DNA of 64,000 bases from Merdimmobilis hominis (GCF_016901855.1 NZ_JACJKY010000007.1:1-64000), one strand, 5' to 3'; positions 8,678-17,342 are shown, counted from the stretch's first letter. Numbers and translations: made by a program. Notes: generated from the letters alone by a model not told the origin.

Positions 8678-8877
8678 TCAGTATCTCCACGAATCAGAAA
8701 GATCGGATAATGTCATGGATTGTTGATTGAGCAGCTGTTCCTTGTTCCAATGCGGAAACTGCCTCTGTTCTTCAAGTTTTTGATTTCTGACAACAGCGTA
8801 CATGCCATCATCTCTATTTCTTGCTGCAGGATGATGCGTCTATAATCGTTTGCGTTTTTCTGCTTAACGTTCTTCAA
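8678..8877 (-). pseudogene. Frameshifted small gene after the MobV relaxase
   Basis: A TTG start at 8877 has AAGGA 8 nt upstream, inside the end of the MobV gene. Its frame reads MKNVKQKNANDYRRIILQQE, then loses plausible character near 8806-8812. A different frame from there gives YAVVRNQKLEEQRQFPHWNK and ends SDSWRY at 8678. The two parts look like one protein of about 65 residues broken by a frameshift. No function is recognised, and the interpretation is tentative. Confidence 0.35.
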
Positions 8878-9847
8878 TAGTCCGTTCCTTTCTCCTATGG
8901 CCACCACGGGCATACATATCCAGAATTTCTTTTGGAATACGATCCAGAACCGCCAGAGCATCTTCATAGTCTCGTTGCAGCTTGGCATCGGACAACTGTT
9001 TTAAAATACTTTCCTGCGTCGATTTTTCTAGGGACTGTCTCAGATGTGCGTTTTTCTGTTTCAGCTTTTTGTTCTCAGTGGTGGTTTCTGTGAATGCCAC
9101 TTGATACTTCTTGATAGTGTCGTGCATCTTCTCTACAGAAGGAATGTATTGGTCCAGTAGCACACCAATTTCAGTAGCTTTACTTTTGGCGTTAAATACG
9201 TTAACACCGGCAAGTAACTCCTCAAGTTTGGCTTTCTGCTTGGTGAGGCGGGTCATTTCTTTAAATACCCTGGGCGGGATATGCTTTCGTTCAGTCTGGC
9301 TGGCACTTTCGCCTCGTTCCAAGTCAGGGTATTTCAGTACCATGTGTTTCCAGAACTTGTCCTGCCATTGGGTCAGTTTTTTCTTGTTACCCACAATCTC
9401 CTTAGCACTGAGCCTGCCATCTTCGGTTAGCGGGACGAAAGAAAGGTGCATATGGGGCGTTTTCTCGTCCATATGCACCACGGCGGATATGATTGTTTTT
9501 GGGGTTTGATTTTGCTGGATAAACGTTAACGCCTCTTGAAAATAGTCTCTGATCTCAGATTTCTTCTTTTCCTGAAAGAACTCCGGTGTGGCAGTCACGA
9601 GAACTTCTACTAGATGAACACTATCTGAACGGGTACGGCAACCAGCTTCTTTGATTTGGCGTTCTATTTCTGCTCGATATTTTCGTTCTGGCTCGATCAG
9701 ATGAAAATTATACTTACTTCTACTGATGTTCACATCGGAGTTGCTGGCATATTTCTCTTTGATACGTTCATCGTGGGCTTCAATGCTCCCGATTTCCGGT
9801 CCCTTGTATTTGGCGAAACGGAGAATGGCATATTGCGGATTTCCCAT
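8864..9847 (-). CDS. MobV family relaxase (Mob/Pre)
   Basis: This 327-residue protein should nick the transfer origin and pilot single-stranded DNA during mobilisation. The MobV signature is visible: the N-terminal MGNPQYAILRFAKYKG segment, a later LVEVLVTATPEF stretch, and HMDEKTPHMHLSFVPLTEDG with its cluster of metal-binding His. A coiled-coil region follows residue about 200. ATG 9847 has AAGGAGG upstream. It is the only relaxase in the left part of the element. Its oriT is probably in the adjacent non-coding DNA but I could not delimit it. Confidence 0.92.
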   Translation of the reverse strand: MGNPQYAILRFAKYKGPEIGSIEAHDERIKEKYASNSDVNISRSKYNFHLIEPERKYRAEIERQIKEAGCRTRSDSVHLVEVLVTATPEFFQEKKKSEIRDYFQEALTFIQQNQTPKTIISAVVHMDEKTPHMHLSFVPLTEDGRLSAKEIVGNKKKLTQWQDKFWKHMVLKYPDLERGESASQTERKHIPPRVFKEMTRLTKQKAKLEELLAGVNVFNAKSKATEIGVLLDQYIPSVEKMHDTIKKYQVAFTETTTENKKLKQKNAHLRQSLEKSTQESILKQLSDAKLQRDYEDALAVLDRIPKEILDMYARGGHRRKERTIEER

Positions 9848-9868
9848 ATTTTCCTCCTTGTTGACTTC

Positions 9869-10195
9869 TCAAATGACTGTGTATGAATTGCTGTAAAAGG
9901 GAGAACAACGATCAATCAAAGCGTACATACGCTTTGAATTTCCAGAAAACACCGACATATTGTTTTTGACTAATACTTCGATCCCCAGAAGGCCACGTAC
10001 TCGCCGTCCGGCGGCATTGGTTACATTGTTGCAGTATTCTAAATTGTAGCGGCTCTGGCAGGCAATCAGGGCTTCGCTGAAGCTGCCAGGTTTAAAAGCG
10101 GACAGGTTGTTTTTGGCACAGTAAATCTGGTATGCTTCATACAGCTCTTTGGAGCTGGCAGACATATCCGCTTTCAAACGAACATAGCGTACTCG
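9869..10195 (-). pseudogene. C-terminal remnant of a phage/plasmid primase
   Basis: The frame VRLKADMSASSKELYEAYQI, followed by SFSEALIA and a segment ending AGRRVRGLLGIEVLV, matches the C-terminal region of P4/D5-type primase-helicases of plasmids and phages. The ATPase and primase parts are missing. Upstream, the frame runs directly into the truncated serine recombinase at 10174-10311. A deletion apparently joined the two, leaving no credible start or ribosome site for this piece. Confidence 0.65.
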
Positions 10196-10311
10196 GCACA
10201 TTGTTTGAACTGCACGCCGATACTGTCTCCCTTGTTGGTGATGCGGGATTTCCGGGCGTAGATGGCTACACCTCGGTTATGCTCAGTATTGTATTTTTGT
10301 TTCTTTGTCAT
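10174..10311 (-). pseudogene. N-terminal remnant of a second serine recombinase
   Basis: ATG 10311 has AGGAGG upstream and opens a 45-residue frame. Residues 15-42 (VAIYARKSRITNKGDSIGVQ and following) match the catalytic N-terminus of large serine recombinases, with the nucleophile Ser in YARKS. The frame stops after KQCAEYAMFV, where sequence switches to primase-like coding in another frame. It is probably what remains of the integrase of an inner element that has lost independent mobility. Confidence 0.75.
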
Positions 10312-10529
10312 AAAACCAGTCCTCCTATTTTTTCATTATACAGCCAGCCCGGTGACGCTTTCCAATGTGCGACCGTTTTGCAAAGCTGGCGTAAGAGTAA
10401 CCACAGCGTTTCGCTGTTAAGCGCTCGGATTTCCTGTTCCAGAAATTCCATTCGCTTGTGCTGAAAAGAACGGAGGGCGTTATTGTAGTTGTTGCCACGG
10501 TGAATGACGGCATTCATTTTAAAATCCAT
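10308..10529 (-). CDS. Hypothetical 73-aa element protein
   Basis: The gene starts 12 bp after the ParB-like gene and its stop overlaps the start of the recombinase remnant, as in a compact operon. The product (MDFKMNAVIHRGNNYNNALR at the start) is charged in the middle and matches nothing I recognise. No strong ribosome site is visible; it may be translated by coupling. Confidence 0.45.
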   Translation of the reverse strand: MDFKMNAVIHRGNNYNNALRSFQHKRMEFLEQEIRALNSETLWLLLRQLCKTVAHWKASPGWLYNEKIGGLVL

Positions 10530-10541
10530 AGGCGCACATTC

Positions 10542-11387
10542 TCATCGCTCTCGGTCACGCTGTCGAAGCAGATAGCGGCGGTAATGCTCGCAGGCTTTCA
10601 AAACAAAATCTTCTGCCTGCTTTGCATTAGCGTTAGGGACATATTTGCGAATACGCTCCATCGGGACTTTAAACATCTCCCGTTGGTTTGCTTTTTCCTC
10701 ACACATAATACCTTCAATACAGGATTTGGTAAGCAATCCTTCACGGTCTGCCTTGTGCATACGCCAAACCTGCGAATAAGAGGGCGTGCAGTCGTTGATT
10801 TCACATTGTTCCAAAACATCATACTGGCTCTGCTCATCAAGGAAGGAAAGCTCCACTCCAACGGATAAGGCAATTTCGCCGTTATCCATCTTGTCAATGA
10901 ATTCGGGAATCAGGTAGGTTAGGCGGATATAACGCTGAACGGTACGACCACTTTCTGTATCTGAAACATCGTCACGAGACTTGTGGCCAACTTGTCCACA
11001 AGTGATACCTTGATGCTTCATTGCTTCCATTTTCAGCTTGTAAGCAAACGCCTTTTCGCTGGGTAGGATATGCTCTCTGTGTAGGTTGCTGTCCACCACA
11101 GCAATAGCGGCGGAATCACGGTCGAGAGCATAAATTAAGGCAGGGATTTCTGTAATCCCTGCCTTAACTGCGGCGTGTAAGCGGCGGTGTCCGCTTATCA
11201 CCTCATATTCCTCTGTGCTTTCAATCGGTCGGACAATCAGCGGCGACAAAATACCAACTGTATGAATACTTGCAATCAGCGTATCCATTTCCTCATCATC
11301 TTTAACTTTGTACGGATGCCCCTCAAACGGGCGAAGTTTTGAAACCGGAATATTTACCGGCTGATTTCTTGTATTTTTCATTTTCAT
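10542..11387 (-). CDS. ParB/Spo0J-type nuclease-like DNA-binding protein
   Basis: The 281-residue protein has a ParB/sulfiredoxin-like N-terminal domain (VNIPVSKLRPFEGHPYKV, GILSPLIVRP, ISGHRRLHAA) and then a helix-turn-helix region, as in ParB-like proteins of integrative elements. It probably takes part in partition or expression control of the element. The first ATG overlaps the relaxase stop (ATGA). AGGAG sits only 3 nt from it and 9 nt from the ATG at 11381, so that second codon may be the real start. Confidence 0.88.
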   Translation of the reverse strand: MKMKNTRNQPVNIPVSKLRPFEGHPYKVKDDEEMDTLIASIHTVGILSPLIVRPIESTEEYEVISGHRRLHAAVKAGITEIPALIYALDRDSAAIAVVDSNLHREHILPSEKAFAYKLKMEAMKHQGITCGQVGHKSRDDVSDTESGRTVQRYIRLTYLIPEFIDKMDNGEIALSVGVELSFLDEQSQYDVLEQCEINDCTPSYSQVWRMHKADREGLLTKSCIEGIMCEEKANQREMFKVPMERIRKYVPNANAKQAEDFVLKACEHYRRYLLRQRDRER

Positions 11388-12748
11388 CTACTCCTATCTA
11401 AATATCTTGCACGGGCTTTTCTTTCAAGCTCATGCTCTTGTTTTAATAACTCATATAAATGCGGAGACTTCTCCAAAATCTTCTCCGCACGGCGAAGCCT
11501 TTCACGAACAGGCTTCATTTGTTTGCTGATCGCCTTGCGGCGCTCTTTGTTTTGGTTCTCATCCTCCGGCGATTTCGGACGGCGTATACGATTGCTTAAT
11601 TCTTTGCGTTCATGCTCCAAATCGGATAACTGTGTTTTTCTCTCGTCGATGTTTGCTTGCAAATCGGCTACGGTGTGAATGTCATTTTCTTTGAGAAAAT
11701 GATAATCTGCTACAAGATTTTTCAAATCCTTTTCCGCCGTCCTTAAATCGGGTGATAACAGAATTACCTCAGCAAGTTCGGCGGTGATTTGGATGACCGT
11801 TATTATGATATAGAAAATCATATCCACTAAAACCGTCGCTGCATCGTAGCTGTGGTCAATGACAAAATCAAGCTTTCGCAGTTCATCTTCCAGCGGAAAC
11901 TTTTTCGGCCTGTACGGCGGACGGTACTCCAAGGTGAATAAGTGGTATCTGCTCTCGGCGTTCCTGTCCAACTGCGCCTGCACGATTTCTTTTGAAAAGC
12001 CGATGTTTGCAAGACGAACGGAACGCTCCCAGTGCTTTGCCTTTACAGAAAAGCGCACGGGATCTAGCGTATAACCGAGTGCATAAAGCTGATTCTCAAA
12101 TTCTCTCGGAGAAGTAGCAAAAGACAGGCAGTATTCCACATCCTCACGGAGATAGTCCCGATGTGTTTTCTTGCCGGCTTTGTGCCGCCAATAATCTTTT
12201 TTGTGCCCGCCGTAGAAGCTACTGTTTTCAAGAACAGATAAACCGTGTTCCCGGCATACTTCATCTGATACTCTGCGCAGTTCTTTGTGGTCACCGATTT
12301 TATTTTGAAATTTTGCACCGTCCTTAAATGAAACGGGGTTCACAACGAAATGGCAATGCACATTATCTGTATTCAAATGAACAGTCACAAGCACCTGATA
12401 CCTGTCACCCCACATTCTTCTTGCTGTTTCCTTGCCGATTTCAAACGCCTGCTTCGGTGTGACCTCGCCTTCACGGAAACTTTGTATTCCGTGATAGCCG
12501 ATCACCTTGCCACGAAGCCCGAACCGTTGCTGTACGGCAACCATTTCGGCATAGACATTTTGCTTTGAACAGTTGATACCTCCAACATACATTTTGCGGT
12601 CGGTTTTGTTGTCGTTCTCGGCATATGAAAGCGCCGCATACAGATCATCGTCAAGATATTCTCTTGCAGTGGTTTTGTCGGGATTGTCGGCATAGTTGAG
12701 TGTCGCTTTTAAGTTTTTATATATCGGCCAAAAGCCTGATACAGCCAC
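11384..12748 (-). CDS. Relaxase/mobilisation nuclease (MobP-type)
   Basis: The 454-residue relaxase should cut oriT and stay bound to the DNA during transfer. The N-terminus MAVSGFWPIYKNLKATLNYA and the metal-binding motif VHLNTDNVHCHFVVNP are typical of relaxase family PF03432 in Firmicutes elements. The C-terminal part is a long charged coiled coil with one hydrophobic segment at about residues 310-330. GTG 12748 is the in-frame start with GAGGTG upstream. It overlaps the ParB-like gene and follows the MobC-like gene, forming a mobilisation operon distinct from the MobV gene. Confidence 0.9.
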   Translation of the reverse strand: MAVSGFWPIYKNLKATLNYADNPDKTTAREYLDDDLYAALSYAENDNKTDRKMYVGGINCSKQNVYAEMVAVQQRFGLRGKVIGYHGIQSFREGEVTPKQAFEIGKETARRMWGDRYQVLVTVHLNTDNVHCHFVVNPVSFKDGAKFQNKIGDHKELRRVSDEVCREHGLSVLENSSFYGGHKKDYWRHKAGKKTHRDYLREDVEYCLSFATSPREFENQLYALGYTLDPVRFSVKAKHWERSVRLANIGFSKEIVQAQLDRNAESRYHLFTLEYRPPYRPKKFPLEDELRKLDFVIDHSYDAATVLVDMIFYIIITVIQITAELAEVILLSPDLRTAEKDLKNLVADYHFLKENDIHTVADLQANIDERKTQLSDLEHERKELSNRIRRPKSPEDENQNKERRKAISKQMKPVRERLRRAEKILEKSPHLYELLKQEHELERKARARYLDRSR

Positions 12749-12763
12749 ATCGTATCACCTCTT

Positions 12764-13030
12764 TCACGGCAATAGAAATACCGCTGTTATTCCTTTCAGT
12801 ACATCACTGATTTCCTTGTCCAACTTCGGTGAACTCGCTTTGTCGGCAAGTTCGCCGAGCTTTTCAAGGCAAAGAAAAAGAGCGTCAGGCGGAATACCTC
12901 TCGGCTCATACCCTAGCGCTCTTTGCTTGACATATTCGGTTGTGGAAATCCCGCACTTTCTAGCTTTTGATTGTATTTTCTCTTTTTCTTTTGCCGTGAC
13001 ACGCACGGCGATTCGTATATCTTTCTCCAT
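12764..13030 (-). CDS. MobC-like relaxosome accessory protein
   Basis: An 88-residue product starting MEKDIRIAVRVTAKEKEKIQ carries a ribbon-helix-helix-type N-terminus (KARKCGISTTEYVKQRALGY), as in MobC proteins that help the relaxase load at oriT. The frame is open 43 codons further upstream, but GGAG sits 8 nt before ATG 13030, so I chose that start. It lies 16 bp before the relaxase gene. Confidence 0.8.
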   Translation of the reverse strand: MEKDIRIAVRVTAKEKEKIQSKARKCGISTTEYVKQRALGYEPRGIPPDALFLCLEKLGELADKASSPKLDKEISDVLKGITAVFLLP

Positions 13031-13158
13031 ATACATCTCTCCTTTCCGGGGGATTGGGGGCGGTAAGCCCCCAAAGAGCAAAGCTGCAAGAAAATCTGCG
13101 GCTTTTGATTGGGACTTTGGCACACAAAGTCCCTGCTTGTTACAGTATGAGACATGCA

Positions 13159-13464
13159 TTATTGTCCCTCGTTTCTTTCAACCTTTCTCAAATAGGAAAT
13201 GCCGTTCTTCGCTCTCTCAAAGGTGAGGGTTAGCAATGCTCCTTCTTCAATTTCAGGGATACCGAGATAGCCGGTGTTCTGCCAAGCGGAAGCCATGACC
13301 TTATTGCCGTCTTCAAAAGTGAAGTAAGCAAGGATATTGCGGTTCTTGCCCCAGCGTTTGTAATCAAGTCTTGCAGCAAAAACACCATCACGCTCGTTTG
13401 TTTTATAGTTGTCAACGCAGATGCCTGAATCCTGCATCTGTCTTAATGATGAATAGGCTCTCAT
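13159..13464 (-). CDS. Conserved hypothetical element protein, 101 aa
   Basis: ATG 13464 has AAGGAGG upstream. The product begins MRAYSSLRQMQDSGICVDNY and is a small soluble alpha/beta protein without recognisable catalytic residues. Its position between partition and mobilisation genes is common in clostridial integrative elements. I cannot name its function. Confidence 0.7.
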   Translation of the reverse strand: MRAYSSLRQMQDSGICVDNYKTNERDGVFAARLDYKRWGKNRNILAYFTFEDGNKVMASAWQNTGYLGIPEIEEGALLTLTFERAKNGISYLRKVERNEGQ

Positions 13465-13551
13465 AATAAAAATCCTCCTTAATTCTGTTTAATGTCAAAG
13501 TAATGCCATAGGGCATTTTAGAAAATAAAAAGCGGCATCATTTTAATGCCG

Positions 13552-13839
13552 TCAGTCTCCGAGAAAATCATCGAGGGAATCCAATAACAGATTTTCTTCT
13601 TCGGAGAGTGTTTCGGTCGGTTGTGGTGATTCCGTCTGTATCACAGAAAGATTCTGCAAGCACTCTCGAATGGTTTCCTTAATAGTCTCTGTAATTTCTG
13701 CGTGCGGCTCATAAAACTGATTAACGGCAGTAATAACCGCTTTGTTTTTTGAATCCGTTATATTTTTCAAATACTCCCAAGCCTTGCGATCAGCTTCGTT
13801 ATCCAAGTTAAACCTAAGGCTCATTCGTTTGATACTCAT
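13552..13839 (-). CDS. ParR-like partition adaptor
   Basis: This 95-residue protein overlaps the stop of the actin-like gene by 4 bp, the usual arrangement of ParM-ParR pairs. The N-terminus (MSIKRMSLRFNLDNEADRKA) fits a ribbon-helix-helix DNA-binding domain and the C-terminus is acidic (LLLDSLDDFLGD), as in adaptors that connect a centromere-like DNA site to the filament. The call rests mainly on context and size. Confidence 0.65.
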   Translation of the reverse strand: MSIKRMSLRFNLDNEADRKAWEYLKNITDSKNKAVITAVNQFYEPHAEITETIKETIRECLQNLSVIQTESPQPTETLSEEENLLLDSLDDFLGD

Positions 13840-14762
13840 AACGCACCGCCGTTTTTAATCAATTTCATTTCCAGCATTCGTTCATAACCTTTAGAAGTAG
13901 CACAAATATCATCGTTTACAGTAATACGGCTTTCGTCATATTCAGCAAAGTTGCGGATCATACAACCGCCTCCTCCGACAATATACAGCTTCATCAGTTT
14001 TGAATCATAGCCGTGTTCACGCAGTCTGCGGAAAATACCTTCCACATACTCTTTTGCAGTATTGGTTATTGTTTTCAAATAGTCACCGTCAATATCTGCT
14101 GTGCCGAAACGAAGCACACGGGTAATCATTTCTTCAGGTGGATCTGCGTGATGAACTCTCATCAGATTTTCACGGATTTGGAGCATACACTGGTGTGTTC
14201 CAAATTTCTCGGTAAAACAGCGGTTGGGGTTCGGCTTTTTATCATTGACGAACATAATATTCATCGTGCCGTTGCCAATATCGCAGAGCATATTTACACC
14301 TGAAAAATCGGATAAGTGATTGACAATAGCGGCAAATCCCTGTGGATAAATATCTGCACCGATAATGCGGATATGATAATCCTTGCCTTTGAAATTGAAA
14401 TCGATTGTTTCGTTCTTCAGCAAATATCGTTTGAATTCTTCTCGCTGTTCGCTTACCCAAGTCAGCGGAAGTCCGGCGGCAATCAATACATCAGCAGAAT
14501 AGATTTTAGCAATGTTCATCTCCCGTGCGATTGCGGCAAGCGTCAGAACATAATAATCCTCGTCCAGCATTTTATCCGCTGAAAATTCTTTATGCTCTGC
14601 GCTGATAAGATAATATTTGTTATTCCAAACAAGCAGATTGTCTTCGAAAATCGGTTCTTTGTTATAGACGGTTACGCCTGTCTGAAAACAGCAGTTTGCA
14701 GTTTTCATATTTCCGTAGCCGTGGTCGATACCGATAATATAGGTTTCTTTATATTTTTTCAT
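13836..14762 (-). CDS. ParM/Alp-like actin homologue
   Basis: A 308-residue actin-fold ATPase. Motifs include the phosphate-1 loop IIGIDHGYGNMKTAN, the DIGNGTMNIMFV phosphate-2 loop and LYIVGGGGCMI near the end. Such proteins form filaments that segregate plasmids and some integrative elements after excision. ATG 14762 has AGGAGG upstream; an opening 21 codons earlier lacks one. It heads the par pair with the ParR-like gene. This suggests the element, or its ancestor, can replicate as a circle. Confidence 0.85.
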   Translation of the reverse strand: MKKYKETYIIGIDHGYGNMKTANCCFQTGVTVYNKEPIFEDNLLVWNNKYYLISAEHKEFSADKMLDEDYYVLTLAAIAREMNIAKIYSADVLIAAGLPLTWVSEQREEFKRYLLKNETIDFNFKGKDYHIRIIGADIYPQGFAAIVNHLSDFSGVNMLCDIGNGTMNIMFVNDKKPNPNRCFTEKFGTHQCMLQIRENLMRVHHADPPEEMITRVLRFGTADIDGDYLKTITNTAKEYVEGIFRRLREHGYDSKLMKLYIVGGGGCMIRNFAEYDESRITVNDDICATSKGYERMLEMKLIKNGGAL

Positions 14763-14989
14763 TGTGATTGTCCTCCTGAATCTTAATGATTTTTTGTTTA
14801 CTTTCCGAAAGAGCGGAGCAGGCACCGTCGGTTATCATCAAACAGCTTTGGTGTCCGCACTGCATATATAGGGTGTTCTTAATTTTGCTTTGTTCCGATT
14901 TTGTCGGATGGCACTATGTCATAAAGTCCTCCTTTTCTGTTTTTGGGCGAAAAAATAACACCTACCGATTTTTACATCAATAGGTGTTA

Positions 14990-15895
14990 TCAGATGATTT
15001 TCTTTTGGCTGAATCCAAAATCTTCGCCGCTGAATTTTTCGTAAGCCAAGCCGATTTTTCGGATGCGCTTGTGAACGGCGCTGTGTGTTTTGAATCCGAG
15101 CTTTTCTGCAATTTTCTCAAGCGTTATGCCTTCCATACGCATGATGAGGATTTGTCTGTCTGTTTCGCTGAGCGAAGCTAAAAACTCGCTTACTGCCATC
15201 GGTTCTAAAACGGTACGATTCATATCGCTGTCTTCATCGGGGATGTCCCAGTCCATACCGTCATTATTTTCAGCATACCGTTCCTTGAGTTCATCAAGAG
15301 ATTCAACCGTAATATTCTTTACACGGGTGTGATACCACTTGCGGTAATGGTCGATTTTCTGCCGGCTGTTCCGATAATCAAAATCTTCAAAACAGCGGAA
15401 CTCTTTTGCGGTATCAATGACAGCTTTCATATTATGGTGCGCCATTGTCTGCGGAACAAGCCAGCTGAATAGATCAGAGATTTCTTCTTCCGACACATAG
15501 CCGAAGGTTTCATCCACACCTCCGTCCTTTAGCAGTTCCTTTGCTGCTGGAAGAATCTTTTCCTCCTGCATTTCCTGAATCCAGTACGGCGCTGCATGAG
15601 CAAAAATCCATGACGGCTCATAACCGGAATAGATTTCACGCTTTGCACCCAGTCCCATAAAGGGCCAGACCATAAATGCATAAGCGTCAATAATGGCAAG
15701 CAGAAACAAATCGCTTTCCACCATAGCGATTGCATCCCAGTCATGGAGTAGCTTAAACGGATTGCGTGGAATGCTGTTCAGTTCTGAACCACACTTGTCC
15801 AATATGGATTTCGGAATAAAGTAGAATGCGGGAATAAAGTCCGCATTGCGAAACGGCGTGACCTCGCCGTTTTGTCTTTTTAATAATATCGGCAT
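14990..15895 (-). CDS. Sigma-70-region-4-like regulator
   Basis: The 301-residue protein ends with a clear sigma region 4-type helix-turn-helix (SETDRQILIMRMEGITLEKI, then AEKLGF). Its long N-terminal part, starting MPILLKRQNGEVTPF, is not one I recognise. ATG 15895 follows AAAGGAGG. It is the first gene of the leftward block and probably regulates it. A promoter with a perfect inverted repeat lies at 15971-15998. Confidence 0.7.
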   Translation of the reverse strand: MPILLKRQNGEVTPFRNADFIPAFYFIPKSILDKCGSELNSIPRNPFKLLHDWDAIAMVESDLFLLAIIDAYAFMVWPFMGLGAKREIYSGYEPSWIFAHAAPYWIQEMQEEKILPAAKELLKDGGVDETFGYVSEEEISDLFSWLVPQTMAHHNMKAVIDTAKEFRCFEDFDYRNSRQKIDHYRKWYHTRVKNITVESLDELKERYAENNDGMDWDIPDEDSDMNRTVLEPMAVSEFLASLSETDRQILIMRMEGITLEKIAEKLGFKTHSAVHKRIRKIGLAYEKFSGEDFGFSQKKII

Positions 15896-15970
15896 ATTTT
15901 GTGCCTCCTTTCCAGAGAACATCCTCTCCATTTATTTAACGACGCAAAATTAGCATATTGTTCCTATAAA

Positions 15971-16008
15971 ACTCAAAATATTATAGCATATTTTGAGTGG
16001 ATTTAAAA
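15971..16008 (-). promoter_or_regulatory. Leftward promoter with palindromic operator
   Basis: ACTCAAAATA (15971-15980) and TATTTTGAGT (15989-15998) form a perfect 10-bp inverted repeat with an 8-bp centre. On the minus strand the centre holds a TATAAT -10 box (15980-15985). The -35 is weak (TTTTAA, 17-bp spacing). A bound repressor would block the -10 directly. The rest of 15999-16195 holds short hairpin-forming repeats but no gene. Confidence 0.55.
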
Positions 16009-16195
16009 GAAACTCTCAAATTGTCCATAAACACAAAAAGCACCGCCAGGAAAGCAGGTTGTACCGCTAACCTAACGGGGCTGCCTTTATACCCAAAATC
16101 CGCACATTCGATTTAAGGGTTATCCTTCCTTAAAATGGAGAGGACAATTCTTGAATCATACTTTTCGGGTAAAATATATCCGGAGGTACATCAGA

Positions 16196-17041
16196 ATGAA
16201 AGAACGAATTTTAACAAGTGAAGCAATACAAAACTTCAAAAAATATCTGAGAGAGGAAGAAAAAAGCGATAATACAATCGAAAAGTATATGCGAGATGTA
16301 TGGGCATTTACTACATACATGAATGGTGCGGAAATCACAAAAGAATCGGTTATCGCTTATAAAAGCAACCTGACCTCTAAAAACTATGCTGTGCGGAGTA
16401 TCAATTCCATGCTGGCAAGTCTGAACAGTTTGTTTGTATTTTTAGGTTGGATGGATTGCAGGGTGAAGTCGATCAAGTTACAACGGCAGATCTACTGTCC
16501 CGAAGAAAAAGAACTAACCAAAGCGGAATATATGCGGCTTGTAAATACCGCAAAGCAGAAAGGTAACGAACGGTTGAACTTGATTTTGCAGACTATTTGC
16601 GGCACAGGGATTCGGGTGAGCGAACTCCAATACATAACGGTGGAGGCTGTCAAAAACGGAGAAGCAATCGTATCTCTCAAAGGCAAAACACGGTCTGTCT
16701 TTCTTGTCAAAGAACTGCAAAAAAATTTGCTCCGCTATGCAGCGGAGCAAGGAATAACATCAGGTACAATTTTCATTACAAGAACGGGCAGACCGATGAG
16801 CCGCACCAACATTTGGCGGGAAATGAAAAACCTTTGTGAGTACGCAGGCGTGAATCCGCAGAAAGTTTTTCCTCACAATTTGCGCCATCTGTTCGCAAGA
16901 GTGTTTTACGGGATTGAAAAGGATATTGCCAAGCTGGCGGATATTCTCGGTCACAGCAGTATCAACATCACTCGCATTTACATTATCTCAACAGGTGATG
17001 AGCATCGCAGACGGATGGAACATATGCGGCTGATTTTATGA
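16196..17041 (+). CDS. Tyrosine recombinase (candidate invertase of the adjacent switch)
   Basis: The 281-residue XerC/D-like enzyme has an N-terminal SAM-like DNA-binding domain (IQNFKKYLREEEKSDNTIEK) and a catalytic domain with GTGIRVSEL (Arg), HNLRHLFARVF (His-x-x-Arg), LGHSSINITRIYI (His and Tyr). ATG 16196 has CCGGAGG 9 nt upstream; the frame is open 15 codons earlier without one. It faces right and ends only 29 bp before the first of two 17-bp inverted repeats that bracket a promoter. Tyrosine recombinases beside such repeats are known to flip promoters in Clostridia and Bacteroides, and I infer the same job here. Confidence 0.9.
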   Translation: MKERILTSEAIQNFKKYLREEEKSDNTIEKYMRDVWAFTTYMNGAEITKESVIAYKSNLTSKNYAVRSINSMLASLNSLFVFLGWMDCRVKSIKLQRQIYCPEEKELTKAEYMRLVNTAKQKGNERLNLILQTICGTGIRVSELQYITVEAVKNGEAIVSLKGKTRSVFLVKELQKNLLRYAAEQGITSGTIFITRTGRPMSRTNIWREMKNLCEYAGVNPQKVFPHNLRHLFARVFYGIEKDIAKLADILGHSSINITRIYIISTGDEHRRRMEHMRLIL

Positions 17042-17069
17042 AAAACGCCGCCCCGAAATGCAGTTTATT

Positions 17070-17086
17070 ACATAATCCGCATTATG
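17070..17086. repeat. Inverted repeat L of the invertible switch
   Basis: ACATAATCCGCATTATG is the exact reverse complement of 17343-17359. The core is itself a near-palindrome (CATAAT/ATTATG arms around CCGC). Flanking bases GTTTATTA and TGCA also occur in direct orientation at the second copy, so each site resembles a recombinase site with two arms and a 4-bp polar centre. Confidence 0.85.
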
Positions 17087-17123
17087 CTGCAAATGTACAT
17101 ACCAAACCCATTTTATTTACATT

Positions 17124-17152
17124 ATTATATCATAGTTCGAGAGAAAATTCAA
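17124..17152 (-). promoter_or_regulatory. Invertible promoter, now pointing left (operon OFF)
   Basis: On the minus strand TTGAAT, a 17-bp spacer and a perfect TATAAT with a TG extension form a strong promoter. It reads toward the end of the recombinase gene. If 17087-17342 were inverted it would read right, about 80 bp before the SPFH gene start. Confidence 0.75.
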
Positions 17153-17212
17153 ACAGTTTGGCGAAGAAAAGTATGATTTTACGGGATATTGTCGAAGCAA
17201 AGCAGCACAAAT

Positions 17213-17252
17213 AAGCCTTTTCAAGGCAAATTCTGAAAAGGCTTGATTTTTT
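17213..17252 (+). terminator. Terminator inside the invertible segment
   Basis: AAGCCTTTTC pairs with GAAAAGGCTT around a 12-nt loop and is followed by GATTTTTT. In the present orientation it would stop rightward transcription before the operon; after inversion it would stop leftward transcription. Confidence 0.75.
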
Positions 17253-17342
17253 ACGCTCATTTTTAGATTTGGTCTGTGACAAAGACCATGTTCTGTGAAG
17301 ACTCAGTACATTTAGACGGCAATTTTTCGATTGCGTTTATTA

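Noticed and set aside
15896-16195. Replication origin or oriT between the sigma-like gene and the tyrosine recombinase
   Set aside because: Short hairpins are present, but I see no iterons, DnaA boxes or recognisable nick-site sequence that would support it.
17100-17210. A short frame in the invertible segment ending SMILRDIVEAKQHK
   Set aside because: It reads like protein, but it has no start, overlaps the inverted promoter, and stops before any fusion could form with the flanking genes in either orientation.
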